Positions 25,801-40,800 of a stretch of DNA of 64,000 nucleotides are shown here, in pieces. Source of the DNA: Echinarachnius parma. Lineage: Eukaryota; Echinodermata; Echinoidea; Clypeasteroida; Echinarachniidae. A program made the translations under genes and the position numbers. Location: positions 19,662-83,661 of the forward strand of contig JBAMJV010003952.1 in NCBI GenBank assembly GCA_037951105.1, in the 5' to 3' direction. Positions within the stretch are counted from its first letter, which is position 1, and every line of letters begins with the position of its first letter. The notes under the pieces were generated by a model. It saw only the letters and a program-made list of their open reading frames with translations. It searched no databases and was not told the DNA's origin.

Positions 25801-28800
25801 CAATGGTGACAGTTTCAGCTTCTGAAAAAAAGAACAGTAGATGATTCATTATAAGAACATCATTATATAAACAGAATTAAGAAATTGTGTACAATTAGTG
25901 GTTCAAATCAAGTATACGAACATGGTGAAATGTGTGGATTTTTTTTCTTTGTAATAGTCAAATGATATATAGCATATATTAAAACCAATATTGACTTTTT
26001 TTGTTACCTTCAGTGGTTGTTGGTGCTGTAGTTGCAGTTTTTGTTGTTGGAGCTTCTGTTGTCGCTGTAGCTTTTGTTTTTTCTTTTGTTCTTGGAGTTG
26101 TAGGTTCTGGATAGCACGTGCAAAGAAAAACAATGCAAAGAGAACAAATATTTATTCAATTTTACCAATCCTGATACATACAAAGAAATACAATGCAAAG
26201 AGATAAAATGTTTATTCAATTTTACCATCACTGACAAAAAAGTCACTTCCCATCAAAATGCAAAAACTTGTCAAGATGTGGACTATAATCTGTGGGGAAG
26301 TTGATGTAAAGCGGAAAGTGGGTACGGTAAAATTGCTTGCTTTGGGCAACATATATTTGTTATTCCAAAAATACTGGTCACTAGTTGACCCTTACTTGCC
26401 AAAAGGCGAAATGACAATAATACTGGGGCCATTATTATAGCATGCAGATAAGCTAATACACTTGAAAATGATAAATATTCACTTTAAGAATGGTTATACT
26501 TTGTAGATTTAAAGCTTTGTTTCAGGCTAAACTCTAGCCTGAATCCGACCGTTGCTTGCCCAGGGAAATAAAGCAATTCCTTGTTGTACCTATCAAAACG
26601 TAAATATAAAAGAAAGATAATTTAATAGTTACATACCTCCTTGACCAATGGAAGCAGTTTCAGGTTCTGAAAGAAGAAGAACGGATAATTAATTATTAGA
26701 ACAGCACTATATAGACATACAAATTGAAGAAATTGTATATAGTCACTCGAATCAAATGAATACAATAACATTGTGTACGTTTTTGTTAGAAAACTGAAAT
26801 ACGGCTTCGTTCATTCACCGCCTTTATCAAAGAAGCCTTATTTCTGCCCCAGGTATCACTTTGAAGCAACTTCAGTAAGCACCCGTCCTTCATCATCTTT
26901 TTCATCGTCAGTAAATCGCATCAACGCAATTATACAAAACCAGTTGGTGCCCTACCAGTGGAGAGTGAAATCAATAGACAAGAGACTTATTCTGCAGACA
27001 CATTAACACAGGCACTCTAGTATGAAGACGAGTTTTTCAATTGTATAATTTGACCGGAAACCTATTTTTCTGAACTTTTTGGTTTAATGGACTTATAAAG
27101 TATTACCTTTCATTCATAAGAATATCATTTGGGGGCGTTGGTTCCCTTTAAAGACTCGTGGCAAATATTTGTACAAATACAGCAATGTAGTAACTATACA
27201 GGGTGGCCCCCCAAAAAACGGAATGGGGGTTCTTGCCATAATAAAGAAACATGATATCTAGGTTCACAGGAAAGAAAAATTATACCACAAACAGTCATTT
27301 TCGTCAAGTAGTTTGTGTTTTAGGATGTCTCAAGTGACACCATGTCAGTGTCCAATTTTTGTCAATTCTACTCAATGCGTTGCTGATAAAGCGCACACAA
27401 TTACTGTTCTTGCTGGTGTCTCATTTTTCTTTGTAAACTGAAAGATGCTCTATCCCGTGGACCTAGTCATCCTGTTCCTTTATAATGGCAAGTACCCCGT
27501 TCCGTTTTTTTGGGGGCCACCCTGTATACAGTTACATGAATGACATTTGAATGGCGTTATCTCACCATGTGTAGTTGTAGGAGTTGTAAAGGTTTCTGTG
27601 GTAGCTTCCGTGGCGACAGTTGTTATGCCAGCTGTGGTCGCTGTCATGGTTGTTGTGACCTTCTCTGTTGTAGTAGCCTCGGTTTCAGACTGGAGGGTTG
27701 TTGTCTCCTTCACTGTTACATTGCGCGTAGAAATTTCTGAATGAAAATGGATTTAAGATATGAATGATTGAAAGCAAACTTGGGGAGAAGGGGTGTTTTA
27801 CAAAGATCTAAGGTAAATTTAACTTCTCCCCAACTAGATTTTGCAATCCCCCATGAACTTAACACAGGACCCATCATGGTCCTTCAGGCAATGGGTTACA
27901 TTCTAAATTAAACTTAAGGTAGGCCATTTGTAGCTTCAAAAGAAAAAGAAATTTTCCATACTGACTCACCTACTGACTCTTTCAAACAACACTTAACATC
28001 ATTTCTCTTTAAAGGATACAATTATCAAAATGGACACTATCTACACCATTCTTCTATATAAGCACTTGGAGGCTGACTTTGCAGTGGGCCACAATACAAA
28101 CATGTTGCTTTGATTCTTGCATACATGTACTGGACTTTTCCAAAAATGATTTTAACAAATTTGCCTAAAAGAAAGTAGAATAGAGTACAGAAGCCATGAC
28201 GTCATAAAAAGACTTTTTTTAGAATTTTCAAATTTGGACTCATTTTCAGAAAAAGCATAACAAATAATGTCCAAATACCGAATATCAAAGGTATAGGTTA
28301 CGTATTAGCTGAGATATGCTCATCCAAGTGAATTTTACTTCAATGGGCAATCAGTGTTATAGTGCACTGGTTCATACATTTATGAACCAGTGCACTTTAA
28401 CACTGATTGCCCATTGACAACAAAATCATTCGGATGGACATATCTCAGCTAATACGTAACCTATTCCTTTGATTTTCGGTATTTGGACATTATTTGTTAT
28501 GCTCTTTCTGAAAATGAAGTCCAAATTTAAAAACTCAAAAAAAAATGTTTATGACATCATTTGTGACATCACACTTCACCACTCTATACTTACGAGGTGT
28601 TGTTTGAGCTACAGTTGTTACTTGTGTTGTGGTGGTAGCCACTGTTGGCTTTGTCTTTGTTCTCTTTCTTGTAGATTTGGGATCTGTAAATTTATAACAA
28701 GAGTAATACGGAAAATGGATGTGATAGAATTATACAATGAAGTAGACAAATTATTAAAGGGATGCCTGTAAAGTGTCTAACTCTACGAAAATTACTTGGA

Positions 28801-31800
28801 GCTTTCTTGTTTCTCTTCTACCGTGTTAATTAGCTCATGGTAAGAGAAGAATAAAAAAGGGTTAGATTTTATCAAATGCCCCTTTAGTATAACGATATCT
28901 ATCATTCAACTCAAGAGCGTTAATAAACGGTCATAAACCTCATAAACGTAATACAGTAATTTGTTAAAAAGCTGACAAATTTCTTTGCTTTTTTAACCAG
29001 GAAAGCAGTGTTCTTTTTCAATGAAACTTTCACACATCATTCGGACATATCTTACAATGATTTTAGTACAGGATTGAAGTCTCGAAAGTCATTTAGGGCA
29101 ATATCTGACATTTTACAGGTGCACCTTTAATGTTACAATATAACAATTTACAATTCACAATAACAGTTCATAGAAAATAACAATTCGCATGCAAACCTAG
29201 AACACAAACATGGAACACATTCAAATTTAATTTTCAAATACAAATGTTTTTCTTAAAAGTCTCTCACAGCAATAAGTTATTCCTTTCAGTACAAAAATAC
29301 TACTTTGTATGAGTAAATAAAAATGTGTTATATAAGGAAGCACATTGGGGACTGTTTTCAAAGTAAAGCAAATTATTGATGACTTACCGGTATGACCTGG
29401 TTGTGTAGTTTCTGAAAGGAGAATAATACAAATCTTTCCATTATATCTTTATCCACAAATCGTTGCTATGAAAATAAACAAAAATTACAATGTTCTCTGC
29501 TTGAAATTATGAAGGGCTTTTACATTGCTATTTGCCCGACTACTGGAGCAAAATGCTGTCATTTAGATGATTTGCACATACGCCCGGGACTCTCTCACAT
29601 TGTCTGTAAGAACAGAGAGCACATTCATTCAAATGCTTGTACCCCATTCTCACCTACAAAATCATCATGAGCAAAATGGCTGTGAATATGCTGAAATTGC
29701 ATGAGGACTAAGCAAGGGGTTCAACAACAGTAAACGAGAGGGCTCAACAACTGCTTCTAATTTGCATCATCAGAGAATGGGATTAGTGTCCGAATCCACC
29801 CAATAAAAAGGCCCCTATTAACCTGTATAAACCTAGTCCAACAACAATCATGATCTACACAAGATAAATAAATGACCGGCATACATGTATGGACTCTCAG
29901 TTGGCCTAGAACCTCATGTTACATTGTATTTCAAAGATCATAAATACATACCTTTAATCGTGACTGTCTCCATTACAGTGGTACCCTCTGGCATGGTGGT
30001 TGTTTCAATAGTGGTGGTAGCCTCTTTTGTTGTTGTGGGGGTTGTCGTTGTTATAGTTGTTGTTGTAACATTGACTTTTGAGAGAGAGAGAAAGAGAGCG
30101 GGAGATTTTCATTTTCATCCAGGCAGAATTAAACTTATAGCATTATTACAAGAAATATTGAATGGTATCTGACATTTCCCAAAGAACCTCAATCACAGAC
30201 TGTCTGGTTGATAGTAATTATACATGTTATTAATTTACATGTAAAATTCAATTTCAATCAAATTATTTCTAAAAAGAAGATATGAATTTATTAATCTCCC
30301 ACATGTAATATATAGATATATAAACATTAAGTCATTATTAAATTGGGTTACATGTGATGATAAGCTAAACACTGAATGAAACAGACAATGTTTGGCAAAA
30401 ACCCGCTTTCGAAACTTTTCCAATTGAAGTGATTACAGACTAGTCAAATAATAAAACACAACTAAATCAGTGCATATAATCATCAACATATTCAATATGT
30501 GACTTACCAACTTTGATGCATCCTTCCAGCTCAATTTGGACACTTTCTATATCCGGCGTATTGAAGCTAAGAAGAGCCTTAGTGACTGGTATGTTTTGGT
30601 ACTTTTCAGATATCATGAACATTCCAATTTCCCCTAGTTTTACTTCAAATGGTTCAGGTACTTCACTGCCATCTAAGGTTCCCATTATGGTGACTGTAAC
30701 ACTTTCTATAGCAGGATCACCCATATTGATGGAATACAATTGGGCCCCAATAGCGTTATTTCCATTGGGTGTTCCAAATGACAATGTTACGCTGTTTTGC
30801 TGGTTCGGAAGTACAGGAACAGCTCCATCACTTATATCGGTTCCATCGCTTGTTGTATACGTGATATCCACAGGGACAACTTGGTCTTCCAGGGGCTTAT
30901 CACATTGGTCTATTATTGGATATAAAAACAAATTATACATGAATCATGAGTATAATCACATCATTTATACTAAATATAAAGAGGTTAAATACAGAGCCCT
31001 ACTTCATCATCATCTTCATTTCTTCAGATACATCGTCGCTGGGCAATTAAAAGGACAAATTGACGGTATCGATAGCAAAAAACGATACTTACTTTTTTGG
31101 AAGAAACAACATTTTGACATTTTGGGCAATAATATTTTTAAAATGCCAAATCCAGTAATCTTGTTTAGTGAAACAGTTATGTAGGCTATAAAGCAATCAA
31201 GTCGTTTAATTTGGCCTACGCTCAGTTCTTTTTAACGGAGTTATTTACGCATTTCTGAATTTGCCCTTTTTACATGCACGATATCGCGTCGATATTGGGC
31301 ATGAAAAAGGACAAAATGCGTATTGCCCTTTTACGCGCATTGATAATGCACAGGCAATGCGCGCAACTTGGCGCAATAATGGGCAGCTAAAAGGGCAAAT
31401 CCCTTTTTGTCCTTCGTATTGCCCATATGAGATATATTTTTGATTTTCTCAACAAGTTGGGCACATATGGGAATTCTAAACATATCATCGGATAGGTTTT
31501 AAAGAACTCTATCTGAAAATAAAATAAAAACAAAATCGATATTCGACGATAATATCGGCCATTTTGCCCTTTTTATTGCCCAGCGACGACATGTTGACTT
31601 CGATGAGGTATCAGACACTTTGGGTCAGGATCTGTTTCTTCTGCTATACACAAATCTAACCGTATTTTATTATTCTATTACCATAAGCTAAACAACACGG
31701 TAGAAGAGAAACGAGGAAGCTCCAAGTAATTTTCGTGGAGTTAAACACTTTAAAGGCATCCCTTTAAAATACATGTGATATCATATTGATAATACTGAGT

Positions 31801-34800
31801 AAGGGACTTTTTACAAATCACTGAAACTGAAATAATTTGCTTAAAGAAAGTAAAATACTTACGAGGTGTCGTTTGAGCTTTAGTTGTAATTCGTCTTGTG
31901 GTGGTAGCCGCTGAAGTGGTAGCCTCTGGAGTGGGGGTTTTTGTTGGCCTTGTCCTTGTTCTTGTAACTTTGGGATCTGTACATTTATAACAAGAGTAAA
32001 AAGGACATTTGTTATTTTGTTGTAACAGTTTATACAATGTTGTAGTCAGATTATTAATGTAACCATATACTTGCACATAACTATTCCCAGAAAGTAAGAA
32101 TTCTACTTGTTTTAAATCTGTTAATGCACATGTGTGTTACATTTTTGTTCTTATTAACATGATCTCGTTATCAAATGCAAACATAAAAAAACATGAATAG
32201 AACATATTTAAATTGAATTTGCAAATGCAAATGATTTTTCTAGAAGCCAATACAGCAAAATGTTATTCATTTTGGTAGAAAAATACTATTTATGTATGCG
32301 TAAATAAAAATGAGTTGAGGAGTTTTCAATGTCAAGCAAATTATTTCTGACTTACCAGTTTTACCTGTTGGAGGAAGTGTTGTTTCTAAAAAGAGAATAA
32401 TACAAATCTGTCCATTATATCTGTATTTTCACAATCTTGCTATGAAAATAAGAAAATGACAATGTTCTCCGCTCTAATTTATAAGGGGCTTTTCCATTGT
32501 CAAATTGACAGCCTACTGGAGCAAAATGAAGTAATTTAGATTATTTGCACAATCATACGCCCAAACCTTTCTCACATTGTCTACCAGAACAGAGAACACA
32601 TTCATCCAAATGCTCGTACCCCATTATCACCTACATCATCATGAGCAAAATGGATGTGAATATGCTGATATTGCATGAGGACTAAGAAAGGGGTTCAACA
32701 GTAAACGAGAGGGCTCGACTGCTTCTAATTTGCATCATCAGATAATGGGATTGGTGTCCGAATCCACCCAATCAAAATGCCCCTATTAACCTATATAAAC
32801 CTAGTCCAACAACAATCATAATCTACACAAGATAAAGAAATGACCGGCATATGGACCTCATGTTACAATGTATTTACCATTACAAAGATCATGAATACAT
32901 ACCTTTAATCGTGACTGTCTCCATTACAGTGGTACCCTCTGGCGTGGTGGTTGTTTCAATAGTGGTGGTAGCCTCTTTTGTTCTTGTGGGGGTTGTCGTT
33001 ATTATAGTTGTTGTTGTAACATTGACTTTTCACAGAGAGAGAGAGAGAGAGCGGGAGATTTTCATTTTTATCCAGGCAGAATTAAACTTATAGCATTATT
33101 ACAAGAAATATTGAATGGTATCTGACATTTCCTAAAGAACCTCAATCACAGACCGTCTGGTTGATAGTAATACATGTTAATAATTTCCATGTAAAATTCC
33201 ATTTCAATCAAATTATTTCTAAAAACAAGATATCAATTTATTAATCTCCCACATGTAATAAATAGATATATAAACATTAAGTAATTATTAAATGGGGTTA
33301 CATGTGATTTTAAGCTAGACACTGAATGAAACAGACAATGTTTGGCGAAAAACCGCTTTTGAAACTTTTCCCATTGAAGTGATTACATACTAATAAAATA
33401 ATAAAACACAACTAAATCAGTGCATATAATCATCAACATATTCAATATGTGACTTACCAACTTTGATGCATCCTTCCAGCTCAATTTGGACAGTTTGGAT
33501 ATCAGGTGTGATGAAGCTAAGACGAGCCTCAGTGACGGGTATGTTTTGGTACTTTTCAGGTATCATGAACATTCCAGTTTCCCCTAGCTTTACTTCAAAC
33601 GGTTCAGGTACTTCACTGTCATCTAAGGTTCCCATTATGGTAACTGTAACACTTTCTATAGCAGGATCACCCATATTGATGGAATACAATTGGGCCCCAA
33701 TAGCGTTATTTCCATTGGGTGTTCCAAATGACAATGTTACGCTGTTTTGCTGGTTCGGAAGTACAGGAACAGCTCCATCACTTATATCGGTTCCATCGCT
33801 TGTTGTATATGTGATATCCACAGGGACAACTTGGTCTTCCAGGGGCTTATCACATTGGTCTATTATTGGATATAAAAACAAATTATACATGAATCATGAG
33901 TATAATCACATCATTTATACTAAATATAAAGAGGTTAAATACAGAGCCCTACTTCATCATCATCTTCATTTCTTCAGATACATATTGACTTCGATGAGGT
34001 ATCAGACACTTTGGGTCAGGATCCGTTTCTTTTGCTATACACAAATCTTACCGTATTTTATTCTTCTCTTACCACAAGCTAAACAACACGGTAGAAGAGA
34101 AACGAGGAAGCTCCAAGTAATTTTCGTGGAGTTAAACACTTTACAGGGATCCCTTTAAAATACATGTGACATCATACTGATAATACTGAGTAATGGACTT
34201 TTTACAAATCACTGAAACTGAAATAATTTGCTTAAAGAAAGTAAAATACTTACGAGGTGTCGTTTGAGCTTTAGTTGTAATTCGTCTTGTGGTGGTAGCC
34301 ACTGAAGTGGTAGCCACTGGAGTGGGGGGTTTTGTTGGCCTTGTCCTCGTTTTTGTCACTTTGGGATCTGTACATTTATAACAAGAGTAAAAAGGACATT
34401 TGTTGTAACAGATTATACAATGTTGTAGTCAGATTATTAATGTAATCATATACTTGCACATAAGTATTCCCAGAAAGTAAGAATTCTACTTTTTTTTTAA
34501 TGTGTTAGTGCATATGTGTGTTCAATTTTTGTTCTTATAAACATGATCTCATTATAAAATGCAAACATAGAAAACATGAATGGAACACATTCAAATTGAA
34601 TTTGCAAATGCAAATGATTTACCTAGAAGCCTCTTTATACAGCAACAAGTTATTCCTTTTGGTAGAAAATACTAATTATGTATGCGTAAATACAAATGAG
34701 TTGGGGAGTTTTCAATGTAAAGCAAATTATTGATGACTTACCAGTTTTACCTGTTGGCGGAAGCGTTGTTTCTAAAAAGAGAATAATACAAATCTGTCCA

Positions 34801-37800
34801 TTATATCTGTATTTCCACAATCTTGCTATGAAAATTTAAAAAATGACAATGTTCTCCGCTCTAATTTATAAGGGGCTTTTCCATTGTCAAATTGACAGCC
34901 TACTGGAGCAAAATAGAAGTAATTTAGATTTGTTTGCACAATCATACGCCCAGACCTTTCTCACATTGTCTGCCAGAACAGAGAACACATTCATCCAAAT
35001 TCTCGTACCCCATTCTCACCTACATCATCATGAGCAAAATGGCTGTGAATATGCCGACATTGCATGAGGACTAAGAAAGGGGTTCAACAACAGTAAACAA
35101 GAGGGCTCGACTGCTTCTAATTTGCATCATCAGAGAATGGGATTGGTGTCCTAATCCACCCAATCAAAAGGCCCCTATTAACCGTATGAACATGGTCCAA
35201 CAACAATCATGATCTACACAAAATGAAGAAATGACCTGGATATGGACTCGAACTAAATGTATCTTTCAGTTGCCCTAGAACCTCATTTTACAATGTGTTT
35301 CACTCTTTAAAGAAAAATGAATACATACCTTTCATCGTGACTGTCTCCACTTCAGTGGTACCCTCTGGCATGGTGGTTGTTTCAATAATAGTGGTAGCCT
35401 CTTTTGTTGTTGTGGGGGTTGTCGTTGTTATAGTGGTTGATGTTGTAGTTGTTGTTACATTGACTTTGGGAGAGAGAGAGAGACAGAGGGAGATTTTAAT
35501 TTTCATCCAGGCAATATTAAACTTATAGCATTATTACAAAAAATATTGAATGGTATCTAAAATTTCCTGTATACATGTAATACATGTCGTTATTAATTCC
35601 CATGTTAAATTCCATTTGAATCAAATTATTTCTAAAAACAGATATTCAAAATGCGACTTACCAACTTTGATGCATCCTTCCAGATCAATTTGGACACTTT
35701 CGATATCAGGCGTGTTGAAGCTAAGAAGAGCCTCAGCGACTGGTATGTTTTGGAACTCTTCAGGTATCATGAACATTCCAGTTTCCCCTATTTTTACTTC
35801 AAATGGTTCAGGTACTTCACTGCCATCTAAGATGTCAATTATGGTGACTGTTACACTTTCGATACCAGGATCACCCATATTGATGGAATACAATTGGGCC
35901 CCGATGGCATTATCTCCATTGGGTGTTCCAAATGACAATGTTACACTGTTTTGCTGGTTTGGAAGTACAGGAACAGATCCATCACTTATTTCGGTTTCAT
36001 CGCTTGTTGTATATGTGATCTCCACTGGGACACCCTGTTCCTCGAGGGGCTTATCACATTGATCTGAGTGAAGACAATAAAAGCAAGATTCCATTATTAA
36101 TTGCTTGGAGACAACAATATTTTAGAAAATGTAAGATAACTGCTAAATTTGCTACATTTCAAATTGTTTCCTTTGCCATGAAAAAGAAATTGCTCATAAA
36201 TATATATACATTTATAGATATAATTATAAATAAAGACAACCTCTTTCTGTATTTTGCATCTACATGTATTACATTGTTAGTGCTGATAAATAGGCCAAGT
36301 TACAAATAAGTACCAACTATTCATACCATGAATCAAATATTTTGAATGTGTACAATATATCCATTAGCTGTGATGTGCTACAGTACCACCCTATTAACGG
36401 CTGTGTGATTAAATGCTATGATACCATACTGTAAGATTCAACAAGTTTCCTTTGTGAATGGAAAAATGGCACCCTACAATAAGACAATTCCATAAACAAA
36501 ATCATGTGCGTACACTTGAGTATTGGTACGTCTCGAAAAAAAGAATTGTAAGGGTTTTGGTTGGTTTGTTGGTTGTTGAAAGTTCATTGAATGAAACATG
36601 TGAAATGAGAATCCTTCCCTTTCGAATTTGATCTCAAAATATTTTATTTATATATCGTCTAGCTAGGCGATATCTTGACTTTTAAGAAAATACATAAAAT
36701 GCTTATACACTTCTTTTAAAAAAAAGTGTCAAAACAGGTTTTTAGATAGTAATTGTTGATATCTCTATCTAATCAGAATTTGAACAAAACATCACATGCA
36801 CAATTTTGTATAAAAATGGTTGAAACCAACGATTTTTAGAGTGGGCCCTCTTGAGTTTTAACAGCTCTTTTTTGTATGGATAACAGGCTTTTGACTTGGT
36901 CGTTTGTAATTATGTATACCTTTCGAGCATGGCGGAGTTATAACTATTAGTTTGTAATGTAATAGTGCAGGTTTTGGTTACTAAAGTTCAGTTTGACCAA
37001 AACTCAACTATCTCTTTAAAGGGGTAGTTCAGTTTTGGTAGAGAGGGCGCTGCACAACACAATTTTGTTGTGAGGTAATGTAAAACTGAGTGTCGAATAT
37101 GAAAGAACATGCAATTTTAATGGCAGAATAGAGTTTATTTGGTCAAAATAGGTTCATAAATGGCTGAAATATCAATAAATATATCTGATCGTCATAAATT
37201 TGGGCCCCAAATTTAATTGACGATTTTAAAAATAAATTTTAAAAATGCTTACACTTTTTCAAAAATGTTCAAAAGCGGGTTTTAAATAGTTGTTGATGAT
37301 ATCTCTATTTAATAATTATTTCAACAAAGTGTCACATGTATGAAGAATGGTTGAAACCAATGCCTCTTTAGAGAGCGCCCTCTTGTGTTTTAATGGCTCT
37401 TTTTGAATGATAACAGGCTTTTTATTTAGTCGCTTGTAATTTTGTATACCTTTCGAGCATGGTGGAGTTATAACTATTAGTTTGTAATGTTACTGTGCAG
37501 GTTTTGGTTACTAAAGTTCAGCCTTACCAAAACTGTACTACTCAATTAATACTATTTAGGGTGGGGGCATTATGAACCCCAACTTCCTTCAGGGATTTCA
37601 TTATAATACTCTAGAACCTATTATGATCTCCTCTCGTCAGCTTTCAAGATTGCACATCTTTTAGAACCATTTACTATGAAAAATAATGTGCCCAAAGGGA
37701 CCATAATACATACGAGGTGTGGTCGTTTCAGCTTCAGTCGTTGTAACTTGTCTTGTGGAAGTCTCCACTTCAGTAGTAGCCTCTGGTGTGCTCGTAATTT

Positions 37801-40800
37801 CTTTCGTAGTAACAGTTTGTGTTGTTGATGTTGGAGTAGTAGTTGATATAGTGGTCGTTACTGCAGTTGTTGTAACATTAACTGATAACAACAAAAATAC
37901 ATTAGTGTTATTGAGCATACAAATATTTCAATGGAAACAGTTTTGATTTGATATAACCTTCATAATAGCATACTAGATGACTTCATTTCCAGACAATGAA
38001 ACTGTATTTCACACAAATAAAAATGTTCTTCCTCATGATATTTTGAAATACCGGAACAATTCCTGAAATCTAATTTAGACACAAATCATCCAGTAAAATA
38101 CAAATGTACCCATCTTAAGTCGGGTACTATAAAATACAATGCAACTATTTTCTCTATGGAAGATATTTCAGCATGAATAAGGAACGCCTTTGCTTACAAA
38201 ATTAATTCATTTGAACTTTTGATTAGAAACGATGATACACTATAAACAAAAACATAAGAATACCCCGAATATGATAATATTTGTGAAATAGTGCTTTTAC
38301 AAATTATCTCCTACAATTCAGGAGTGTAACTTACCAACTTTGACGCATCCTTCCAGATCAATTTGGACACTTTCGATATCAGGCGTGTTGAAGCTAAGAA
38401 GAGCCTCAGTGACTGGTATGTTTTGGTACTTTTCAGGTATCATGAACATTCCAGGTTCCCCTAGTTTTACTTCAAACGGTTCAGGTACTTCACTGTCATC
38501 TAAGGTTCCCATTATGGCGAATGTAACACTTTCTATAGCAGGATCACCCATATTGATGGAATACAATTGGGCCCCAATAGCGTTATTTCCATTGGGTGTT
38601 CCAAATGACAATGTTACGCTGTTTTGCTTGTTCGGAAGTACAGGAACAGCTCCATCACTTATATCGGTTCCATCGCTTGTTGTATATGTGATATCCACAG
38701 GGACACCTTGGTCTTCCAGGGGCTTATCACATTGGTCTATTATTGGATATAAAAACAAATTATACATGAATCATGAGTGTAATCACATCATTTATACTAA
38801 ATATAAAGAGGTTAAATACAGAGCCCTACTTCATCATTATCTTCATTTCTTCAGATACATATTGGCTTCGATGAGGTATCAGATACCTTGGGTCAGGATC
38901 TGTTTCTTCTGCTATACACAAATCTAACCGTTTTTTTATCCTTCTCTTACTATAAGCTAAACAACACGGTAGAAGAGAAACGAGGAAGCTCCAAGTAAAT
39001 GTCGTGGAGTTAAACACTTTACAGGCATCCCTTTAAAATACATGTGATATCATATTGATAATACTGAGTAATGGACTTTTCACAAATCAAACTGAAATAA
39101 TTTGCTTAAAGAAAGTAAAATACTTACGAGGTGTCGTTTGAGCTTTAGTTGTAATTCGTCTTGTGGTGGTAGCCACTGAAGTGGTAGCCACTGGAGTGGG
39201 GGGTTTTGTTGGCCTTGTCCTCGTTCTTGTCACTTTGGGATCTGTACATTTATAACAAGAGTAAAAAGGACATTTGTTGTAACAGATTATACAATGTTGT
39301 AGTCAGATTATTAATGTAACCATATACTTGCACATAACTATTTCCAGAAAGTAAGAATTCTACGTTTTTTAAAATCTGTTAATGCACATGTGTGTTCAAT
39401 TTTTGTTCTTATAAACATGATCTTATTATAAAATGCAAACATAGAAAACATGAATGAAACACTTTCAAATTGAATTTGCAAATGCAAATGATTTTCCTAG
39501 AAGCCTCTTTATACAGCAACAAGTTATTCCTTTTGGTAGAAAATACTAATTATGTATGTGTAAATAAAAATGAGTTGGGGAGTTTTCAATGTAAAGCAAA
39601 TTATTGATGACTTACCAGTTTTACCTGTTGGAGGAAGTGTTGTTTCTAAAAAGAGAATAATACAAATCTGTCCATTATATCTGTATTTCCACAATCTTGC
39701 TATGAAAATAAAAATGACAATGTTCTCCACTCTAATTTATAAGGGGCTTTTCCATTGTCAAATTGACAGCCTACTGGAGCAAAATGGAAGTAATTTAGAT
39801 TTGTTTTGCACAATCATACGCCCAGACCTTTCTCACATTGTCTGCCAGAACAGAGAACACATTAATCCAAATTTTTGTACCCCATTCTCACCTACAACAT
39901 CAACATGAGCAAAATGGCTGTGAATATGCTGACATTGCATGAGGACTAAGAAAGAGGTTCAACAACAGTAAACAAGAGGGCTCGACTGCTTCTAATTTGC
40001 ATTATCAGAGAATGGGATTGGTGTCCTAATCCACCCAATCAAAAGGCCCCTATTAACCTGTATAAACCTAGTACAACAACAATCATGATCTACACAAGAT
40101 AAAGAAATGACCGGCATATGGACCCTAATCTTTCAGTTGCCCTAGAACCTCATGTTACAATGTATTTCACGTTACAAAGATCATGAATACATACCTTTAA
40201 TCGTGACTGTCTCCATTACAGTGGTACCCTCTGGCGTGGTGGTTGTTTCAATAGTGGTGGTAGCCTCTTTTGTTCTTGTGGGGGTTGTCGTTATTATAGT
40301 TGTTGTTGTAACATTGACTTTTGAGAGAGAGAGAGAGAGCGGGAGATGTTTATTTTCATCTAGGCAGAATTAAACTTATAGCATTATTACAAGAAATATT
40401 GAATGGTATCTGACATTTCCTAAAGAACCTCAATCACAGACTGTCTGGTTGATAGTAATACATGTAATTAATTTCCATGTAAAATTCCATTTCAATCAAA
40501 TTATTTCTAAAAATAAGATATGAATTTATTAATCTCCCACATGTAATTTATAGATATATGAACATTAATTAATTATTAAATGGGGTGATTTAGCTAAACA
40601 CTGAATGAAACAGACAATGTTTGGCAAAAACCCGCTTTTGAAACTTTTCCTATTGAAGTGATTACAGACTAATAAAGTAATAAAACACAACTAAATCAGT
40701 GCATATAATCATCAACATATTCAATTTGTGACTTACCAACTTTGATGCATCCTTCCAGCTCAATTTGGACAGTTTGGATATCAGGCGTGATGAAGCTAAG

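Larger units (their letters stand above)
24402..26666 (-). repeat. Tandem exon-pair duplication, ~770-835 bp units
   Basis: The pair (33-codon exon plus 30-bp mini-exon) and its introns occur in direct succession. The units at 24957-25790 and 25792-26625 are offset by 835 bp and nearly identical, exon and intron alike; the left unit is more diverged. Confidence 0.9.

Noticed and set aside
25156..26206. Cys/Phe-rich + frames (MTFFVTFSGCW...) in two copies
   Set aside because: Antisense of the duplicated 33-codon Thr-rich exons; the duplication explains the two copies.
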